The notes: generated by a model from the sequence alone, not told the origin. A stretch of 64,000 bases of DNA from Streptomyces sp. NBC_00250 (GCF_036192275.1 NZ_CP108088.1:2853501-2917500), one strand, 5' to 3'. Numbered from the stretch's first letter, positions 24,457-33,446 are shown. Made by a program: numbers and translations.

Positions 24457-25461
24457 ATGACGAACGACACCATGATCACCGTCCGCCAGACCGCCCGTCC
24501 GACCGGCTTCCCCACCCCCGACCTGTTCGACTTCGTCGAGTCCCCGGTCCCGGCGCCGGAGCCCGGCACCGCCCTCGTCGAGAACGTCCAGTGGTCGGTC
24601 GACCCGTACCACCGCGAGGCGATGGACTCGGACGAGATCTGGACCCTGAACTCCCCCATGGAGGGGCGCACCCTGGGCCGGGTGCTCGACTCCCGCGATC
24701 CCGCGCTGCGGCCGGGCGACCTCGTCCTGCACCGCAAGGGCTGGCGGACCCACTCCCTGGTGGCACCGGCCGAGGCGCGCAAGGTCCCGGACCTCGGCCC
24801 CGGCGTCCCGCTCGCCGCGCATCTGAGCCTGCTCGGCGGTACGGGCCTGTCGGCCTACGTGGGTCTGACCCGGATCGCGCGGCTCCAGCCGGGCGAGGAC
24901 CTGTTCGTCTCCGCGGCGGCGGGCGGGGTGGGCACGGCGGCGGGCCGGCTCGCCCGGCTGCTGGGCGCGGGACGGCTCGTGGGCAGTGCGGGTTCGGCGC
25001 GCAAGGTGGCGTACCTGACCGAGGAGGTCGGCTTCGACGCCGCCTTCGACTATCACGACGGCCCGGTCCCGGAGCTGCTCGCGAAGGCGGCTCCGGAGGG
25101 ACTCGACGCGGTCCTGGAGGGGGTGGGCGGCGAGCACCTGGAGGCGGCGATCGGCTCGCTGCGGCCGTTCGGGCGGATCGCCTGGGTGGGCGCGGTGGGC
25201 CAGTACCACTCGCTCTCCGCTCCCCCGCCGGCCCCGCGCAACCTCTTCGACGTGGTCGGCAAGAGCATCCGGCTCGAAGGCTTCCTGGTCCGTGACCACA
25301 TGGACGCCCTCGACGAGCTGTACGAGCTGGCCGTGCCGCACCTGCGCGACGGATCGCTGCCCCTGGACGTGACGGTCGTGGAGGGCTTCGAGCGGATCGT
25401 GAGCGCGTTCCTGGGGATGCTGCGCGGCGAGAACCTGGGGAAGATGCTGGTCGGGCGATGA
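24457..25461 (+). CDS. Zinc-independent MDR oxidoreductase (prostaglandin/leukotriene reductase-like)
   Basis: 334 aa starting MTNDTMITVRQTARPTGFPT at ATG 24457. It is a medium-chain dehydrogenase/reductase of the NADP-dependent alkenal or curcumin reductase group. Features are VQWSVDPYHREAMD, LSLLGGTGLSAYVGL, the nucleotide loop AAAGGVGTAAGRLARLLGA, and LEGVGGEHLEAAIGSLRPFGRIAWVGAV. No zinc ligands are seen. Likely reaction: NADPH reduction of an enone or enal. It is divergent from its presumed LysR regulator. A frame opening 850 bp upstream is antisense to that regulator. Confidence 0.88.
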   Translation: MTNDTMITVRQTARPTGFPTPDLFDFVESPVPAPEPGTALVENVQWSVDPYHREAMDSDEIWTLNSPMEGRTLGRVLDSRDPALRPGDLVLHRKGWRTHSLVAPAEARKVPDLGPGVPLAAHLSLLGGTGLSAYVGLTRIARLQPGEDLFVSAAAGGVGTAAGRLARLLGAGRLVGSAGSARKVAYLTEEVGFDAAFDYHDGPVPELLAKAAPEGLDAVLEGVGGEHLEAAIGSLRPFGRIAWVGAVGQYHSLSAPPPAPRNLFDVVGKSIRLEGFLVRDHMDALDELYELAVPHLRDGSLPLDVTVVEGFERIVSAFLGMLRGENLGKMLVGR

Positions 25462-25472
25462 GATCGGCCTCT

Positions 25473-25497
25473 CTACCTAGTTTGCATTCCTACCTAG
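25473..25497. promoter_or_regulatory. CTACCTAG direct repeat upstream of padR
   Basis: CTACCTAG occurs at 25473-25480 and 25490-25497, a 17-bp period, 20 bp before the PadR start. This is a plausible autoregulatory PadR site; TACCTAG could also act as a -10. Confidence 0.5.
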
Positions 25498-25516
25498 CTG
25501 GTGCTCCAATACACCC

Positions 25517-25858
25517 ATGGCCGCAGACCGCAGATCCAGCTGGCTCAAAGGAGTCCTCGACCTGCTCGTCCTCTCCCGCCTGACCGACGGGGAGAGCTAC
25601 GGGTACGAGATCGCCAAGGCACTCGCCGAGGCGGGACTCGGCGAGATCAAGGGCGGGACGCTCTACCCCGTCCTGAACCGCCTGGAGGAAGCCGGTCTGG
25701 TGGAAGCCGAGTTCCGCGCCGCCGAGCGCGGCCCCGGACGCCGCTACTACCGACTCACCGCGCGGGGGCGCGAGCACCTCGCCACCGAGAGCCGCGACTG
25801 GCTGCGCTTCCACCGCGCCGTCGAGACCACGCTCCACCCAGGGGGAAGCACCACATGA
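25517..25858 (+). CDS. PadR-family transcriptional regulator
   Basis: 113 aa, short (subfamily 1-like) PadR: SWLKGVLDLLVLSRLTDGESYGYEIAKAL, GTLYPVLNRLEEAGLVEAE and GRRYYRLTARGREHL give the complete winged helix. Its stop overlaps the next start (ATGA, 25855-25858), so the two are co-translated. PadR proteins usually repress their own operon. No good Shine-Dalgarno sequence is seen. Confidence 0.92.
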   Translation: MAADRRSSWLKGVLDLLVLSRLTDGESYGYEIAKALAEAGLGEIKGGTLYPVLNRLEEAGLVEAEFRAAERGPGRRYYRLTARGREHLATESRDWLRFHRAVETTLHPGGSTT

Positions 25859-26598
25859 CCACGGAATCCGACCGCTACTTCGCCGAGCTCACCGACGCGC
25901 TGCGCACCACGGGAGTGCCGGAGGAGCAGATCACCGCCACCGTCGAGGACCTGCGCGGGCATCTCTCCGGGACCGGGACGCGACCGGAGGAGGAGTTCGG
26001 GCCGGCCGCGGCCTTCGCCGCCCGGCTCGGCGGGCTCGCCCCGCTGCCGGGCGAGCCGGACGGGAAGGCGGAGAGCTGGACCTGGACGGCGGACCTCTTC
26101 AACGACCGCCGGATGCTCGCCGTCCACGGCGACCAGGGCTGGGAGGTGGAGTCCCTGGACTCCCTCGGCCGGTTCGTCTGCCGCCGCTCCGCGACGGCGA
26201 CGCTGCGCTGGGAGTACCGCCGCGAGGTCATCGGCGCCCGACGCCGCGCCAAGGTCCTGGCCGAGCTGGAGCCCGAGGGCTGGGAACTGTGCGGCGAGTG
26301 GCTGGTGTACGGCTACTTCAAGCGGCCGCGCGCGGCGACGGCGGGACCGGCGGGGGCCCTGGAGGCCCGGCCGGCCGCCCCGCACCGGTGGCTGTTCCTG
26401 AGCCGCCGCGGCAAGGTGGCGCTCGCGGTGTGGGCCGTCATCGTCGGCGGCGCGATGGCGATGTGCTTCATCGGGACGCTCGGCATGGGCGGGCTGGCGA
26501 TCACCGTCGCCCTGGCGTCGATGCTCTCCGCCCTGTTCACCTCGCACCTGGAGACGACCAAGGGGCGGGTGGACCAGGACCGCTCGAAGTCCTCCTGA
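25855..26598 (+). CDS. PadR-linked membrane protein with N-terminal HAAS-like region
   Basis: 247 aa. The N-terminus (YFAELTDALRTTGVPEEQITATVEDLRGHL) resembles the helical HAAS segment that accompanies PadR genes. A middle Trp-rich globular part follows (DLFNDRRMLAVHGDQGWEVE, LEPEGWELCGEWLVYGYFKRP). Two C-terminal TM helices span about residues 185-225. Coupling to padR suggests a signal-sensing partner or the regulated output. The molecular function is unknown. Confidence 0.75.
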   Translation: MTTESDRYFAELTDALRTTGVPEEQITATVEDLRGHLSGTGTRPEEEFGPAAAFAARLGGLAPLPGEPDGKAESWTWTADLFNDRRMLAVHGDQGWEVESLDSLGRFVCRRSATATLRWEYRREVIGARRRAKVLAELEPEGWELCGEWLVYGYFKRPRAATAGPAGALEARPAAPHRWLFLSRRGKVALAVWAVIVGGAMAMCFIGTLGMGGLAITVALASMLSALFTSHLETTKGRVDQDRSKSS

Positions 26599-26614
26599 CC
26601 CCCACCGCCCTCCC

Positions 26615-27151
26615 TCACATCACGTCGCCGTCCCGCCAGTCGAAGACGAGCGCGGCGGCCGGATCGGGCAGTGCCCGACCGGCCGCCGGGCGCAGGAAGA
26701 CGTACCCCTCCTCCTCCGCGAGGTGGACGATCCCCTCGGGCCCCATGGCTTCGAGGCGGCCTTCCCAGACCCGCCAGCCGCGTGCCCGGTAGAGCGCGGC
26801 CCCGGCGTCCGAGGCGCCGAGCGCCCCGAGGACGTACGCGCCGTCGATGACCCGCTCCAGCTCCTCCATCACGGCGCCGCCGAGCCCCTGGCGCCTGAGG
26901 TCGGCGCGGACGGCGACCCCTTCGACGTAACCGACGCGCAGGGAGCGGCCCCGGTGGAGGGCGCGGCGCATCACGACGGCGCCGTGGGCGGCGACGCCCC
27001 GCTCGTCCTCGACCCAGGCATGGACGCCACCGAGGGTGTGGTCCCAGTCGTCGTCGGAGAAGTCTCCGTCGAAGGCGGTGTCGAGCAGCTCGCGTACGGA
27101 GTGGAGCCGGCCGGCCCCGAGTTCATGGGTGGGCGCGATCCTCACGGTCAT
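26615..27151 (-). CDS. aac(2'): Aminoglycoside 2'-N-acetyltransferase-like GNAT protein
   Basis: 178 aa. The sequence follows the mycobacterial and Providencia AAC(2')-I family along its length: FDGDFSDDDWDHTLGGVHAWV, LRVGYVEGVAVRADLRRQGLG (acetyl-CoA loop), GAYVLGALGASDAGAALYRARGW, and a C-terminal VFDWRDGDVM, matching the family ending DWRxGDVW. AAC(2') enzymes acetylate the 2'-amino group of gentamicin and kanamycin B type drugs. The chromosomal versions in actinobacteria may have another native acceptor. It stands alone, converging on the PadR-linked gene with 16 bp between stops. Whether it gives resistance is not shown by sequence. Confidence 0.88.
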   Translation of the reverse strand: MTVRIAPTHELGAGRLHSVRELLDTAFDGDFSDDDWDHTLGGVHAWVEDERGVAAHGAVVMRRALHRGRSLRVGYVEGVAVRADLRRQGLGGAVMEELERVIDGAYVLGALGASDAGAALYRARGWRVWEGRLEAMGPEGIVHLAEEEGYVFLRPAAGRALPDPAAALVFDWRDGDVM

Positions 27152-27174
27152 GCGCCCAAGGCTCCCACACCCCT

Positions 27175-27261
27175 CTCTAACCCTTCATCGACCATTGACA
27201 GGTTAGCCAGCAGCTGATTGAGTCATCTCGTAACCAGTCACACGCACTTAAGGGGTTAGAG
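27175..27261. promoter_or_regulatory. Promoter region with four GGTTA/TAACC motifs before the alpha/beta hydrolase
   Basis: CTCTAACCC (27175-27183) and GGGTTAGAG (27253-27261) are perfect inverted arms; GGTTAG at 27201 and GTAACC at 27230 lie between them. TTGACA at 27195-27200 is a likely -35. The outer right arm ends at the ATG, so a bound protein would cover the ribosome-binding site. Confidence 0.55.
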
Positions 27262-28155
27262 ATGGCGACGACCGTGCTGCCGACGCACCACCGCACCGTC
27301 AAGGTCCGCGAGCACGAGATCGCCTATCGCGAGGCGGGCCCGGCCGACGCCCCCGTGCTCCTGCTGCTGCACGGCTTCCCCACCAGCTCGCACATGTTCC
27401 GCGACCTGATCCCGCTGCTCGCCGGGAACTACCGGCTGATCGCCCCCGACCACCTGGGCTTCGGCCGCAGCGCCGCCCCCTCGGCGGCCGACTTCGACTA
27501 CACCTTCGCCGAACTGGCGGCGCTCACCGCCGAGTTCACCGAGGCCCTGGGCCTCGACCGGTTCGCCCTCTACATCCAGGACTACGGCTCCCCCATCGGC
27601 CTGCGCCTCGCCCTCGCCCACCCGGAGCGGATCACCGCGATCATCAGCCAGAACGGCAACGCGTACGAGGAGGGCCTCGGCGCCGAGGCCTGGGCACCGG
27701 TCCTCGCCCTGATCGAGGAGCGCACCCCCGAGACCGAGGAGCCGGTCCGCGCCATCCGCTCCCTCGACGGCATCCGCTGGCAGTACGAGACCGGCGTCCC
27801 GGCCGAGTACCGCGACCTGCTCAGCCCCGACGCCTGGCACCACGACGCCGGCCTCATGGCCCGCGAGGGGCAGGACGACATCCAGCTCGGCCTGATCGCC
27901 GACTACGGCTCCAACTTCGCCCTCTACCCGGCCTTCCAGGAGTACTTCCGCACCAGCCGGGTCCCGCTCCTCGCGGTCTGGGGCGAAGGCGACCAGGTCT
28001 TCGTCCCGGCGGGCGCCGAAGCCTTCCGCCGTGACCTCCCGGACGCCGAGATCCACCTGCTCCCCACGGGCCACTTCGCCCTGGAGACCCACGCGCCGCA
28101 GATCGCCTCACTGATCGGCGACTTCCTCGCGCGGCACGTTCCGGTCAGGCCGTAG
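27262..28155 (+). CDS. Alpha/beta hydrolase (epoxide hydrolase / haloalkane dehalogenase-like)
   Basis: 297 aa. The nucleophile elbow reads IQDYGSP, giving an Asp nucleophile rather than Ser, as in epoxide hydrolases and haloalkane dehalogenases. HGFPTSSHMF supplies the oxyanion hole, WGEGDQVF the acid and GHFALETH the base His. A helical cap spans roughly 130-225. The start ATG 27262 has AAGGGG 6 nt upstream. Its 3' end overlaps the convergent 78-aa gene by 11 bp. Substrate unknown; dehalogenase and epoxide hydrolase cannot be told apart without the cap residues. Confidence 0.87.
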   Translation: MATTVLPTHHRTVKVREHEIAYREAGPADAPVLLLLHGFPTSSHMFRDLIPLLAGNYRLIAPDHLGFGRSAAPSAADFDYTFAELAALTAEFTEALGLDRFALYIQDYGSPIGLRLALAHPERITAIISQNGNAYEEGLGAEAWAPVLALIEERTPETEEPVRAIRSLDGIRWQYETGVPAEYRDLLSPDAWHHDAGLMAREGQDDIQLGLIADYGSNFALYPAFQEYFRTSRVPLLAVWGEGDQVFVPAGAEAFRRDLPDAEIHLLPTGHFALETHAPQIASLIGDFLARHVPVRP

Positions 28156-28381
28156 CCTTCTCCAGATCGCGGGCGACGCGCTCCACCCAGTCGGTGAAAT
28201 CCTCCCGACGGCCGGCCTCGCCCCCGCACAGGGCCGCGACCTGCGCGTCGGTGATCCGGTCGGGTCCCGTCGCCGTCAGCAGCCGACCCAGCTCCTTCAT
28301 CAGGGACGTCATGCGCAGCGCGTCGAGGTGCTCGACCGCGTCGGCTCCGTGCCCCGGCCGGATCGTCGTCGAACCAGGCAT
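28145..28381 (-). CDS. Small protein of unknown function, 78 aa
   Basis: Starts MPGSTTIRPGHGADAVEHLD at ATG 28381, preceded by a perfect AGGAGG at 6-nt spacing; the upstream in-frame GTG contains that Shine-Dalgarno, so it is not the start. The product is helical, without signal or TM segments (LRMTSLMKELGRLLTATGPDRITDAQ). It is not recognised. It converges on the hydrolase gene with an 11-bp overlap. Confidence 0.7.
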   Translation of the reverse strand: MPGSTTIRPGHGADAVEHLDALRMTSLMKELGRLLTATGPDRITDAQVAALCGGEAGRREDFTDWVERVARDLEKATA

Positions 28382-28435
28382 GTCGTGCCTCCTCACCGAA
28401 GCCCCCTCCCAGCAGCGTAAGCCCGCCGCATGAGA

Positions 28436-28477
28436 ACCGCCCCCGTCCTCAGTTGGGGGACCGAGGAGGGGGGCGGT
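28436..28477 (-). terminator. Distal terminator of the proline catabolic operon
   Basis: ACCGCCCCC (28436-28444) and GGGGGCGGT (28469-28477) form a 9-bp stem with further internal pairing (GTCC/GGAC). Confidence 0.6.
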
Positions 28478-28485
28478 GTCAGGGG

Positions 28486-28502
28486 GCCTCCGTGTCGGAG
28501 GC
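28486..28502 (-). terminator. Proximal terminator of the proline catabolic operon
   Basis: GCCTCCG-TGT-CGGAGGC is a perfect 7-bp stem with a 3-nt loop, 9 nt past the pruA stop. Confidence 0.65.
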
Positions 28503-28510
28503 GGGGGGCG

Positions 28511-30142
28511 TCAGCCCATGTGGGGGTAGCCGTACTCGGTCGGCGGAACCAGCGTCTCCTTGATGGCGCGGGTCAGCGTCCAGCGCATCAGGTTCTGCGG
28601 CGCACCGGCCTTGTCGTTCGTACCCGAGGCACGGCCGCCGCCGAAGGGCTGCTGGCCGACGACGGCGCCGGTCGACTTGTCGTTGATGTAGAAGTTGCCC
28701 GCGGCGAAGCGGAGCTTCTCCATCGTGTACGCGGCCGCCGCGCGGTCACCGGAGATGACCGAGCCGGTGAGGGCGTAGTCCGAGACCGACTCCATCTGGG
28801 TCAGCATCGCGTCGTACTGGTCGTCCTCGTACACGTGGATGGCCAGGATCGGGCCGAAGTACTCGGCCTTGAAGACCTCGTTCTCCGGGTCGGTGCAGGC
28901 GATGACGGTCGGACGGACGAAGTAGCCCACCGAGTCGTCGTACGTGCCACCGGCGACGATCGTGCAGGTCGGGTCGGCCGCGGCACGGTCGATCGCGGCC
29001 TTGTTCTTGGCGAACGAGCGCTCGTCGATGACGGCACCGATGAAGTTCGACAGATCGGTGACGTCACCCATGGTGATGCCGTCGACCTCGGCGGCGAACT
29101 CCTCCTTGAAGCCGTCGTTCCAGATGGAGGCCGGAACGTAGGCGCGCGAGGACGCGGAGCACTTCTGGCCCTGGAACTCGAAGGAGCCACGGGTCAGTGC
29201 GGTCTTCAGGATGGCGCGGTCGGCGCTGGGGTGCGCGACGACGAAGTCCTTGCCGCCGGTCTCGCCGACGATCCGCGGGTACGAGCGGTACTTCTCGATG
29301 TTGGTGCCGACCGTCTTCCACAGGTGCTGGAAGGTCTTGGTCGAACCGGTGAAGTGGATACCGGCCAGGTCGGGGTGGTTCAGGGCCACCTCGGAGACGG
29401 CGATGCCGTCGCCGGTCACCAGGTTGATGACGCCCTTCGGCAGCCCGGCCTCCTCCAGGAGCTCCATGAGGAGCACGGCGGAGTGGGTCTGCGTCGGGGA
29501 CGGCTTCCAGACCACCACGTTGCCCATCAGGGCGGGGGCGGTGGGCAGGTTGCCCGCGATGGCCGTGAAGTTGAACGGCGTGATCGCGTAGACGAAGCCC
29601 TCCAGCGGGCGGTGGTCCAGACGGTTCCACACACCCGGGGAGTTCGCCGGCGGCTGCTCGGCCAGGATCTGGCGGGCGTACGCCACGTTGAAGCGCCAGA
29701 AGTCGACGAGCTCGCACGGGGTGTCGATCTCGGCCTGCTGGGCGGTCTTCGACTGGCCGAGCATGGTGGACGCGGCCAGCGTCTCGCGCCACGGGCCGGC
29801 GAGCAGCTCGGCGGCGCGCAGGATGATCGCGGCACGGTCGTCGAAGGCCATCGCGCGCCAGGCCGGGGCCGCGGCCAGGGCCGCGTCGACGGCGTCCTGG
29901 GCGTCCTGCGTGGTGGCGCCGCGGAAGGTACCGATGACGGCCTTGTGGTTGTGCGGCTGGACGACCTTGAACTCCTCGCCGCCGCCGAGGCGCTTCACGC
30001 CGCCGATGGTCATCGGCAGCTCGCGGGGGTTCTCGGACAGCTCCTTGAGCTTGGTCTCGAGGCGGGCGCGCTCGGGGGATCCGGGGGCGTAGCTGTGCAC
30101 CGGCTCGTTGACCGGAGCGGGGACCTGGGTGACAGCGTCCAT
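28511..30142 (-). CDS. pruA: L-glutamate gamma-semialdehyde (1-pyrroline-5-carboxylate) dehydrogenase
   Basis: 543 aa. It oxidises glutamate semialdehyde/P5C to glutamate with NAD, the second step of proline degradation. It is an aldehyde dehydrogenase of the RocA/P5CDH1 type. The active site has Glu in VGETGGKDFVVAHPSADR and nucleophile Cys in FEFQGQKCSASSRAYVP; WNRLDHRPLEGFVYAITPFNFTAIAGNLP is typical. ATG 30142 has AAGGAG upstream. It lies 32 bp after the proline dehydrogenase gene, in one operon. Actinobacteria keep these as two proteins instead of fused PutA. Confidence 0.95.
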   Translation of the reverse strand: MDAVTQVPAPVNEPVHSYAPGSPERARLETKLKELSENPRELPMTIGGVKRLGGGEEFKVVQPHNHKAVIGTFRGATTQDAQDAVDAALAAAPAWRAMAFDDRAAIILRAAELLAGPWRETLAASTMLGQSKTAQQAEIDTPCELVDFWRFNVAYARQILAEQPPANSPGVWNRLDHRPLEGFVYAITPFNFTAIAGNLPTAPALMGNVVVWKPSPTQTHSAVLLMELLEEAGLPKGVINLVTGDGIAVSEVALNHPDLAGIHFTGSTKTFQHLWKTVGTNIEKYRSYPRIVGETGGKDFVVAHPSADRAILKTALTRGSFEFQGQKCSASSRAYVPASIWNDGFKEEFAAEVDGITMGDVTDLSNFIGAVIDERSFAKNKAAIDRAAADPTCTIVAGGTYDDSVGYFVRPTVIACTDPENEVFKAEYFGPILAIHVYEDDQYDAMLTQMESVSDYALTGSVISGDRAAAAYTMEKLRFAAGNFYINDKSTGAVVGQQPFGGGRASGTNDKAGAPQNLMRWTLTRAIKETLVPPTEYGYPHMG

Positions 30143-30174
30143 GGGTCGCGTGACTCCTTCTGAGGGGTGTGGGC

Positions 30175-31101
30175 TCAGCCCTTGGTGAGGATGGATCGGA
30201 CGAAGAAGAGGAGGTTGGCCGGCTTCTCCGCCAGGCGGCGCATGAAGTAGCCGTACCAGTCGGTGCCGTAGGCGGTGTACACGCGCATGCGGTGTCCCTC
30301 CGCGGCGAGCCGGTGCTGCTCCTCGCTCCGGATGCCGTACAGCATCTGGAACTCGTACTCGTCCAGCTTGCGCCCCGCACGGCGGGCGAGCTCCTGGCCG
30401 ACGGCGATGAGCCGCGGGTCGTGGGAGCCGATCATCGGGTAGCCCTCGCCGTCCATCAGGATCCTCATGATCCGGACGTACGCCTTGTCGATCTCGGGCT
30501 TGTCCTGGATGGCGACGGAGGCGGGCTCCTTGTAGGCGCCCTTCACGATCCGGACGCGGGAGCCGTTCGCGGCGAGGCGACGGGCGTCGTCCTCGGTGCG
30601 GAAGAGGTAGGCCTGGATGACACAGCCGGTCTGCGGGTGGGTCTTCCGCAGCTCCTCGTGGATGGCGAACATCGAGTCGAGGGTGGTGTGGTCCTCGGCG
30701 TCCAGGGTGACCGTGGTGCCGATCTCGGCGGCGGCCGCGACGACCGGACGGACGTTCGCGAGGGCCAGCTCGTGCCCGTTCTCCAGCGACTGGCCGAACA
30801 TCGAGAGCTTCACGGACATCTCGGCGCGCTCGCCGAGGCCGAGCTCCTTGAGGCGGCCGATGAGCTCCAGGTAGGCGTCCCGGGCGGCGTGCGACTGCTC
30901 GACGGTGGTGATGTCCTCACCGACGACGTCGAGGGTGACCTCCAGGCCGCGGTCGCTCAGCTCCTGGACGATCGGGACGACGTCGTCGACCGACTCACCG
31001 GCGATGAAGCGGGCGACGACCTGCTTGGTCCCGGGGGCGGCCGACACGAAACGGCGCATCTTGTCGCTGCGCGACGCGGCGAGGATCACGGGACCCAGCA
31101 C
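30175..31101 (-). CDS. Proline dehydrogenase (FAD-dependent)
   Basis: 308 aa. It oxidises proline to P5C and passes electrons to the membrane quinone pool. The start is GTG 31101 ([17 protein letters not shown]), supported by GGAGGT just upstream; longer frames read into the divergent promoter. The PRODH barrel features are [50 protein letters not shown] and the substrate-binding [18 protein letters not shown]. It is first in the operon with pruA and divergent from a PucR gene that is its likely activator. Confidence 0.94.
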   Translation of the reverse strand: MLGPVILAASRSDKMRRFVSAAPGTKQVVARFIAGESVDDVVPIVQELSDRGLEVTLDVVGEDITTVEQSHAARDAYLELIGRLKELGLGERAEMSVKLSMFGQSLENGHELALANVRPVVAAAAEIGTTVTLDAEDHTTLDSMFAIHEELRKTHPQTGCVIQAYLFRTEDDARRLAANGSRVRIVKGAYKEPASVAIQDKPEIDKAYVRIMRILMDGEGYPMIGSHDPRLIAVGQELARRAGRKLDEYEFQMLYGIRSEEQHRLAAEGHRMRVYTAYGTDWYGYFMRRLAEKPANLLFFVRSILTKG

Positions 31102-31246
31102 GGGGACCTCCAGAAGGACAGGTGACGAAGAGTGCCGTACCCGATCTTTCGGAAGAAAACGGGAACAGCACGAAGAACCACCGTGAAACCTATGGATCGC
31201 TCCGATCGTCCGCCATCTACAGCTGTCACGCATCCGTGGGCGGCAT

Positions 31247-31264
31247 CTCATACATATGTCTGAG
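31247..31264. promoter_or_regulatory. 18-bp palindrome in the proline dehydrogenase/PucR divergent region
   Basis: CTCATACATATGTCTGAG is symmetrical except at one pair of positions (ACATATGT core, CTCA/TGAG ends). It lies 20 bp before the PucR start. Candidate PutR-type operator. An ATGGCGCTGTGA mini-ORF at 31276 overlaps the PucR start. Confidence 0.55.
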
Positions 31265-31283
31265 AGGGTGCGAGAATGGCGCT

Positions 31284-32396
31284 GTGAAGGGCGATTACCA
31301 AGAACTGGTGGACGAGATCTCCGCGCTCCTCGGTGCGCCGGCGACGCTGGAGAACCGCGATTTCGGTCTGATCGCCTTCGGCGCCCACGACAGCGACGAC
31401 GACACCGCGATGGACCCCGTCCGGACGCGGTCGATCCTGACCCGGAAGTCGACCCCGGCGGTCCGCGCCTGGTTCGAGGGCTTCGGCATCACCCGGGCGA
31501 CGGGCCCGGTCCGCATCCCGGCCGCCCCGGACGCCGGCGTGTTCCGGGACCGCCTCTGCCTGCCCGTACGCCATCGGGGCGTCGTCCTCGGGTACGTCTG
31601 GCTGCTCGACGCCGAGCCCGGCCCCACGCCCGACCAGCTCACGGCCGCGATGGAGGTCGCCACCCGGATCGGCGACCTCCTCGCCGACGAGGAGCGCGCG
31701 GACGCCGACCTCTCGCGCGAGTTCGCAGCGGTCCTGACCGCCGGGCGCGGCTGGCAGAGCGACATGGCCGTCGCCGCGCTCCGGGTGGCCCTGGGGCCCA
31801 GCGCGGACGGCCTGCACACCGTCGTCTGCGTGACCCCCTGGCAGGGCGAGGCACCTTCGATCCGGTCGGTCCCCGGCGCGGCGGCGGTCACCACGCTCCC
31901 CGAGGGCGAGTCCCTCGCCGTCCTCGTACGGCTGCGGACGGCCGAGGACCTCGCCCCCGCCCACACGGCCGCCGACCGGCTGCGCGCCGCCGCCCCGGCC
32001 GGCATCGCGAACCCCCGCCGGGGCCTCACCGAGCTCCCGGCGGCCTGGCGCGAGGCCAACACGGCGGCCCGCGCCGCCACGGCCCAGCCGACGCTCGGCC
32101 CGGTCGCGGAGTGGGCCGGGATCGGCCCGTACCGCCTGCTCGCGGCGCTCTACCACCCCGAGATCGACCCCGCCGTCGCACCGCTCATCGCCCCCGCCCA
32201 CGCCGAACTGGCCCGCACCGCCGAGGTGTTCCTCGACAACGCGGGCCAGGCGGGCCGCACGGCGGCGGCCCTGGGCATCCACCGCCAGACCCTCTACTAC
32301 CGGCTGTCCCGGGTCGAGCAGCTCACCGGCCTGGACCTGGACGACGGCGAGGACCGCCTGCTGCTCCACATGTCCCTGAAGTCGGCCCGGCTCTGA
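31284..32396 (+). CDS. PucR-family transcriptional regulator (proline catabolism)
   Basis: 370 aa from GTG 31284. The C-terminal PucR-type helix-turn-helix is clear: [38 protein letters not shown], about residues 305-345. The N-terminal 100 residues look like a sensory GAF-like domain. Divergent orientation to the proline dehydrogenase-pruA operon suggests it activates that operon, as PutR does in Streptomyces. The start is chosen because upstream frames have no ribosome site. It is also possible that it responds to P5C. Confidence 0.88.
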   Translation: MKGDYQELVDEISALLGAPATLENRDFGLIAFGAHDSDDDTAMDPVRTRSILTRKSTPAVRAWFEGFGITRATGPVRIPAAPDAGVFRDRLCLPVRHRGVVLGYVWLLDAEPGPTPDQLTAAMEVATRIGDLLADEERADADLSREFAAVLTAGRGWQSDMAVAALRVALGPSADGLHTVVCVTPWQGEAPSIRSVPGAAAVTTLPEGESLAVLVRLRTAEDLAPAHTAADRLRAAAPAGIANPRRGLTELPAAWREANTAARAATAQPTLGPVAEWAGIGPYRLLAALYHPEIDPAVAPLIAPAHAELARTAEVFLDNAGQAGRTAAALGIHRQTLYYRLSRVEQLTGLDLDDGEDRLLLHMSLKSARL

Positions 32397-32405
32397 ACGG
32401 AGCCG

Positions 32406-33446
32406 TCAGGGACGCGCTCGGCGGCGCAGCTCCGGCTCCCCCAGCGCGGGCGGCACGTATCCGCCGTCCCGGGCCGACAGGTTCGTGCCCGGCGGCACGA
32501 TCTTGTCGATCCGGTCGAGGACGTCCCTGCTCAGCCGAATCCGGTCGGCGCCGAGCTGCGCCTCCAGCTGCTCGAAGGTCCGCGGCCCGATGATCGCCGA
32601 GGTGACGGCGGGGTGCTCCAGGACGAAGGCGAGCGCGAGCTGGACGAGACTCAGTCCGGCCTCGTCGGCGAGCTGCGCCAGCGCCTCGGCGGCGTCGAGC
32701 TTGGCTGCGTTCTCCGGGTCGGCGATGTCGAAGCGGGCGGCCTGGCGGTCGATCCGGCTGGACTGCGGCTGCTCCGCGCCCTTGCGGTAGCGGCCTGAGA
32801 GCCAGCCGCCCGCCAGCGGGCTCCAGGTGAGGACACCCAGGCCGTAGCGCTGGGCGACGGGCAGCACCTCGCGCTCGACGCCCCGGGCGAGCAGGGAGTA
32901 CGGCGGCTGTTCGGCGACGACCCGCTCGCGGCCCCGGCGCTCGGCGATCCACTGGCCCTCGACGATGGCGGAGGGCTCGAAGGTGGAGGTGCCGATGTAG
33001 CGGATCTTGCCCTGGCGGACGAGGTCGGTCAGGGCGCCGAGCGTCTCGTCGAAGTCGGTCTCCGGCTCGGGCCGGTGCACCTGGTAGAGGTCGATCCAGT
33101 CGGTGCCGAGGCGGCGGAGGCTGTTCTCGACCTCGCGGACGATCCAGCGCCGGCTGTTGCCGCGCTCGTTGGTGTCCTCGCCGAGGCTGCCGTGGAACTT
33201 GGTGGCCAGGACGACGTCGTCCCGGCGGCCGCCCGCGAGGGCCTTGCCGACGATCGTCTCCGACTCCCCCGCCGAGTACACGTCGGCGGTGTCGACGAAG
33301 TTGATGCCGGAGTCCAGGGCCCTGTGGATGATGCGGACGCTGTCGGCGTGGTCGGTGTTGCCGCGGGCGCCGAACATCATCGTGCCCAGGCACAGCGGGC
33401 TCACTCGGACGCCGGTGCGGCCCAGCAGGCGGTGTTCGGTGGTCAT
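32406..33446 (-). CDS. Aldo-keto reductase at the end of the sulfonate-type operon
   Basis: 346-aa NADPH-dependent TIM-barrel reductase. The catalytic tetrad can be read in NFVDTADVYSAG (Asp, Tyr), LATKFHG (Lys) and YQVHRPEPE (His). ATG 33446 overlaps the exporter stop as ATGA and has GGGAG upstream, so it is translated with the operon. A much longer frame running to 35894 is antisense noise within the exporter. Its role may be to reduce the aldehyde that a desulfonating monooxygenase releases; that is inference. Confidence 0.88.
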   Translation of the reverse strand: MTTEHRLLGRTGVRVSPLCLGTMMFGARGNTDHADSVRIIHRALDSGINFVDTADVYSAGESETIVGKALAGGRRDDVVLATKFHGSLGEDTNERGNSRRWIVREVENSLRRLGTDWIDLYQVHRPEPETDFDETLGALTDLVRQGKIRYIGTSTFEPSAIVEGQWIAERRGRERVVAEQPPYSLLARGVEREVLPVAQRYGLGVLTWSPLAGGWLSGRYRKGAEQPQSSRIDRQAARFDIADPENAAKLDAAEALAQLADEAGLSLVQLALAFVLEHPAVTSAIIGPRTFEQLEAQLGADRIRLSRDVLDRIDKIVPPGTNLSARDGGYVPPALGEPELRRRARP

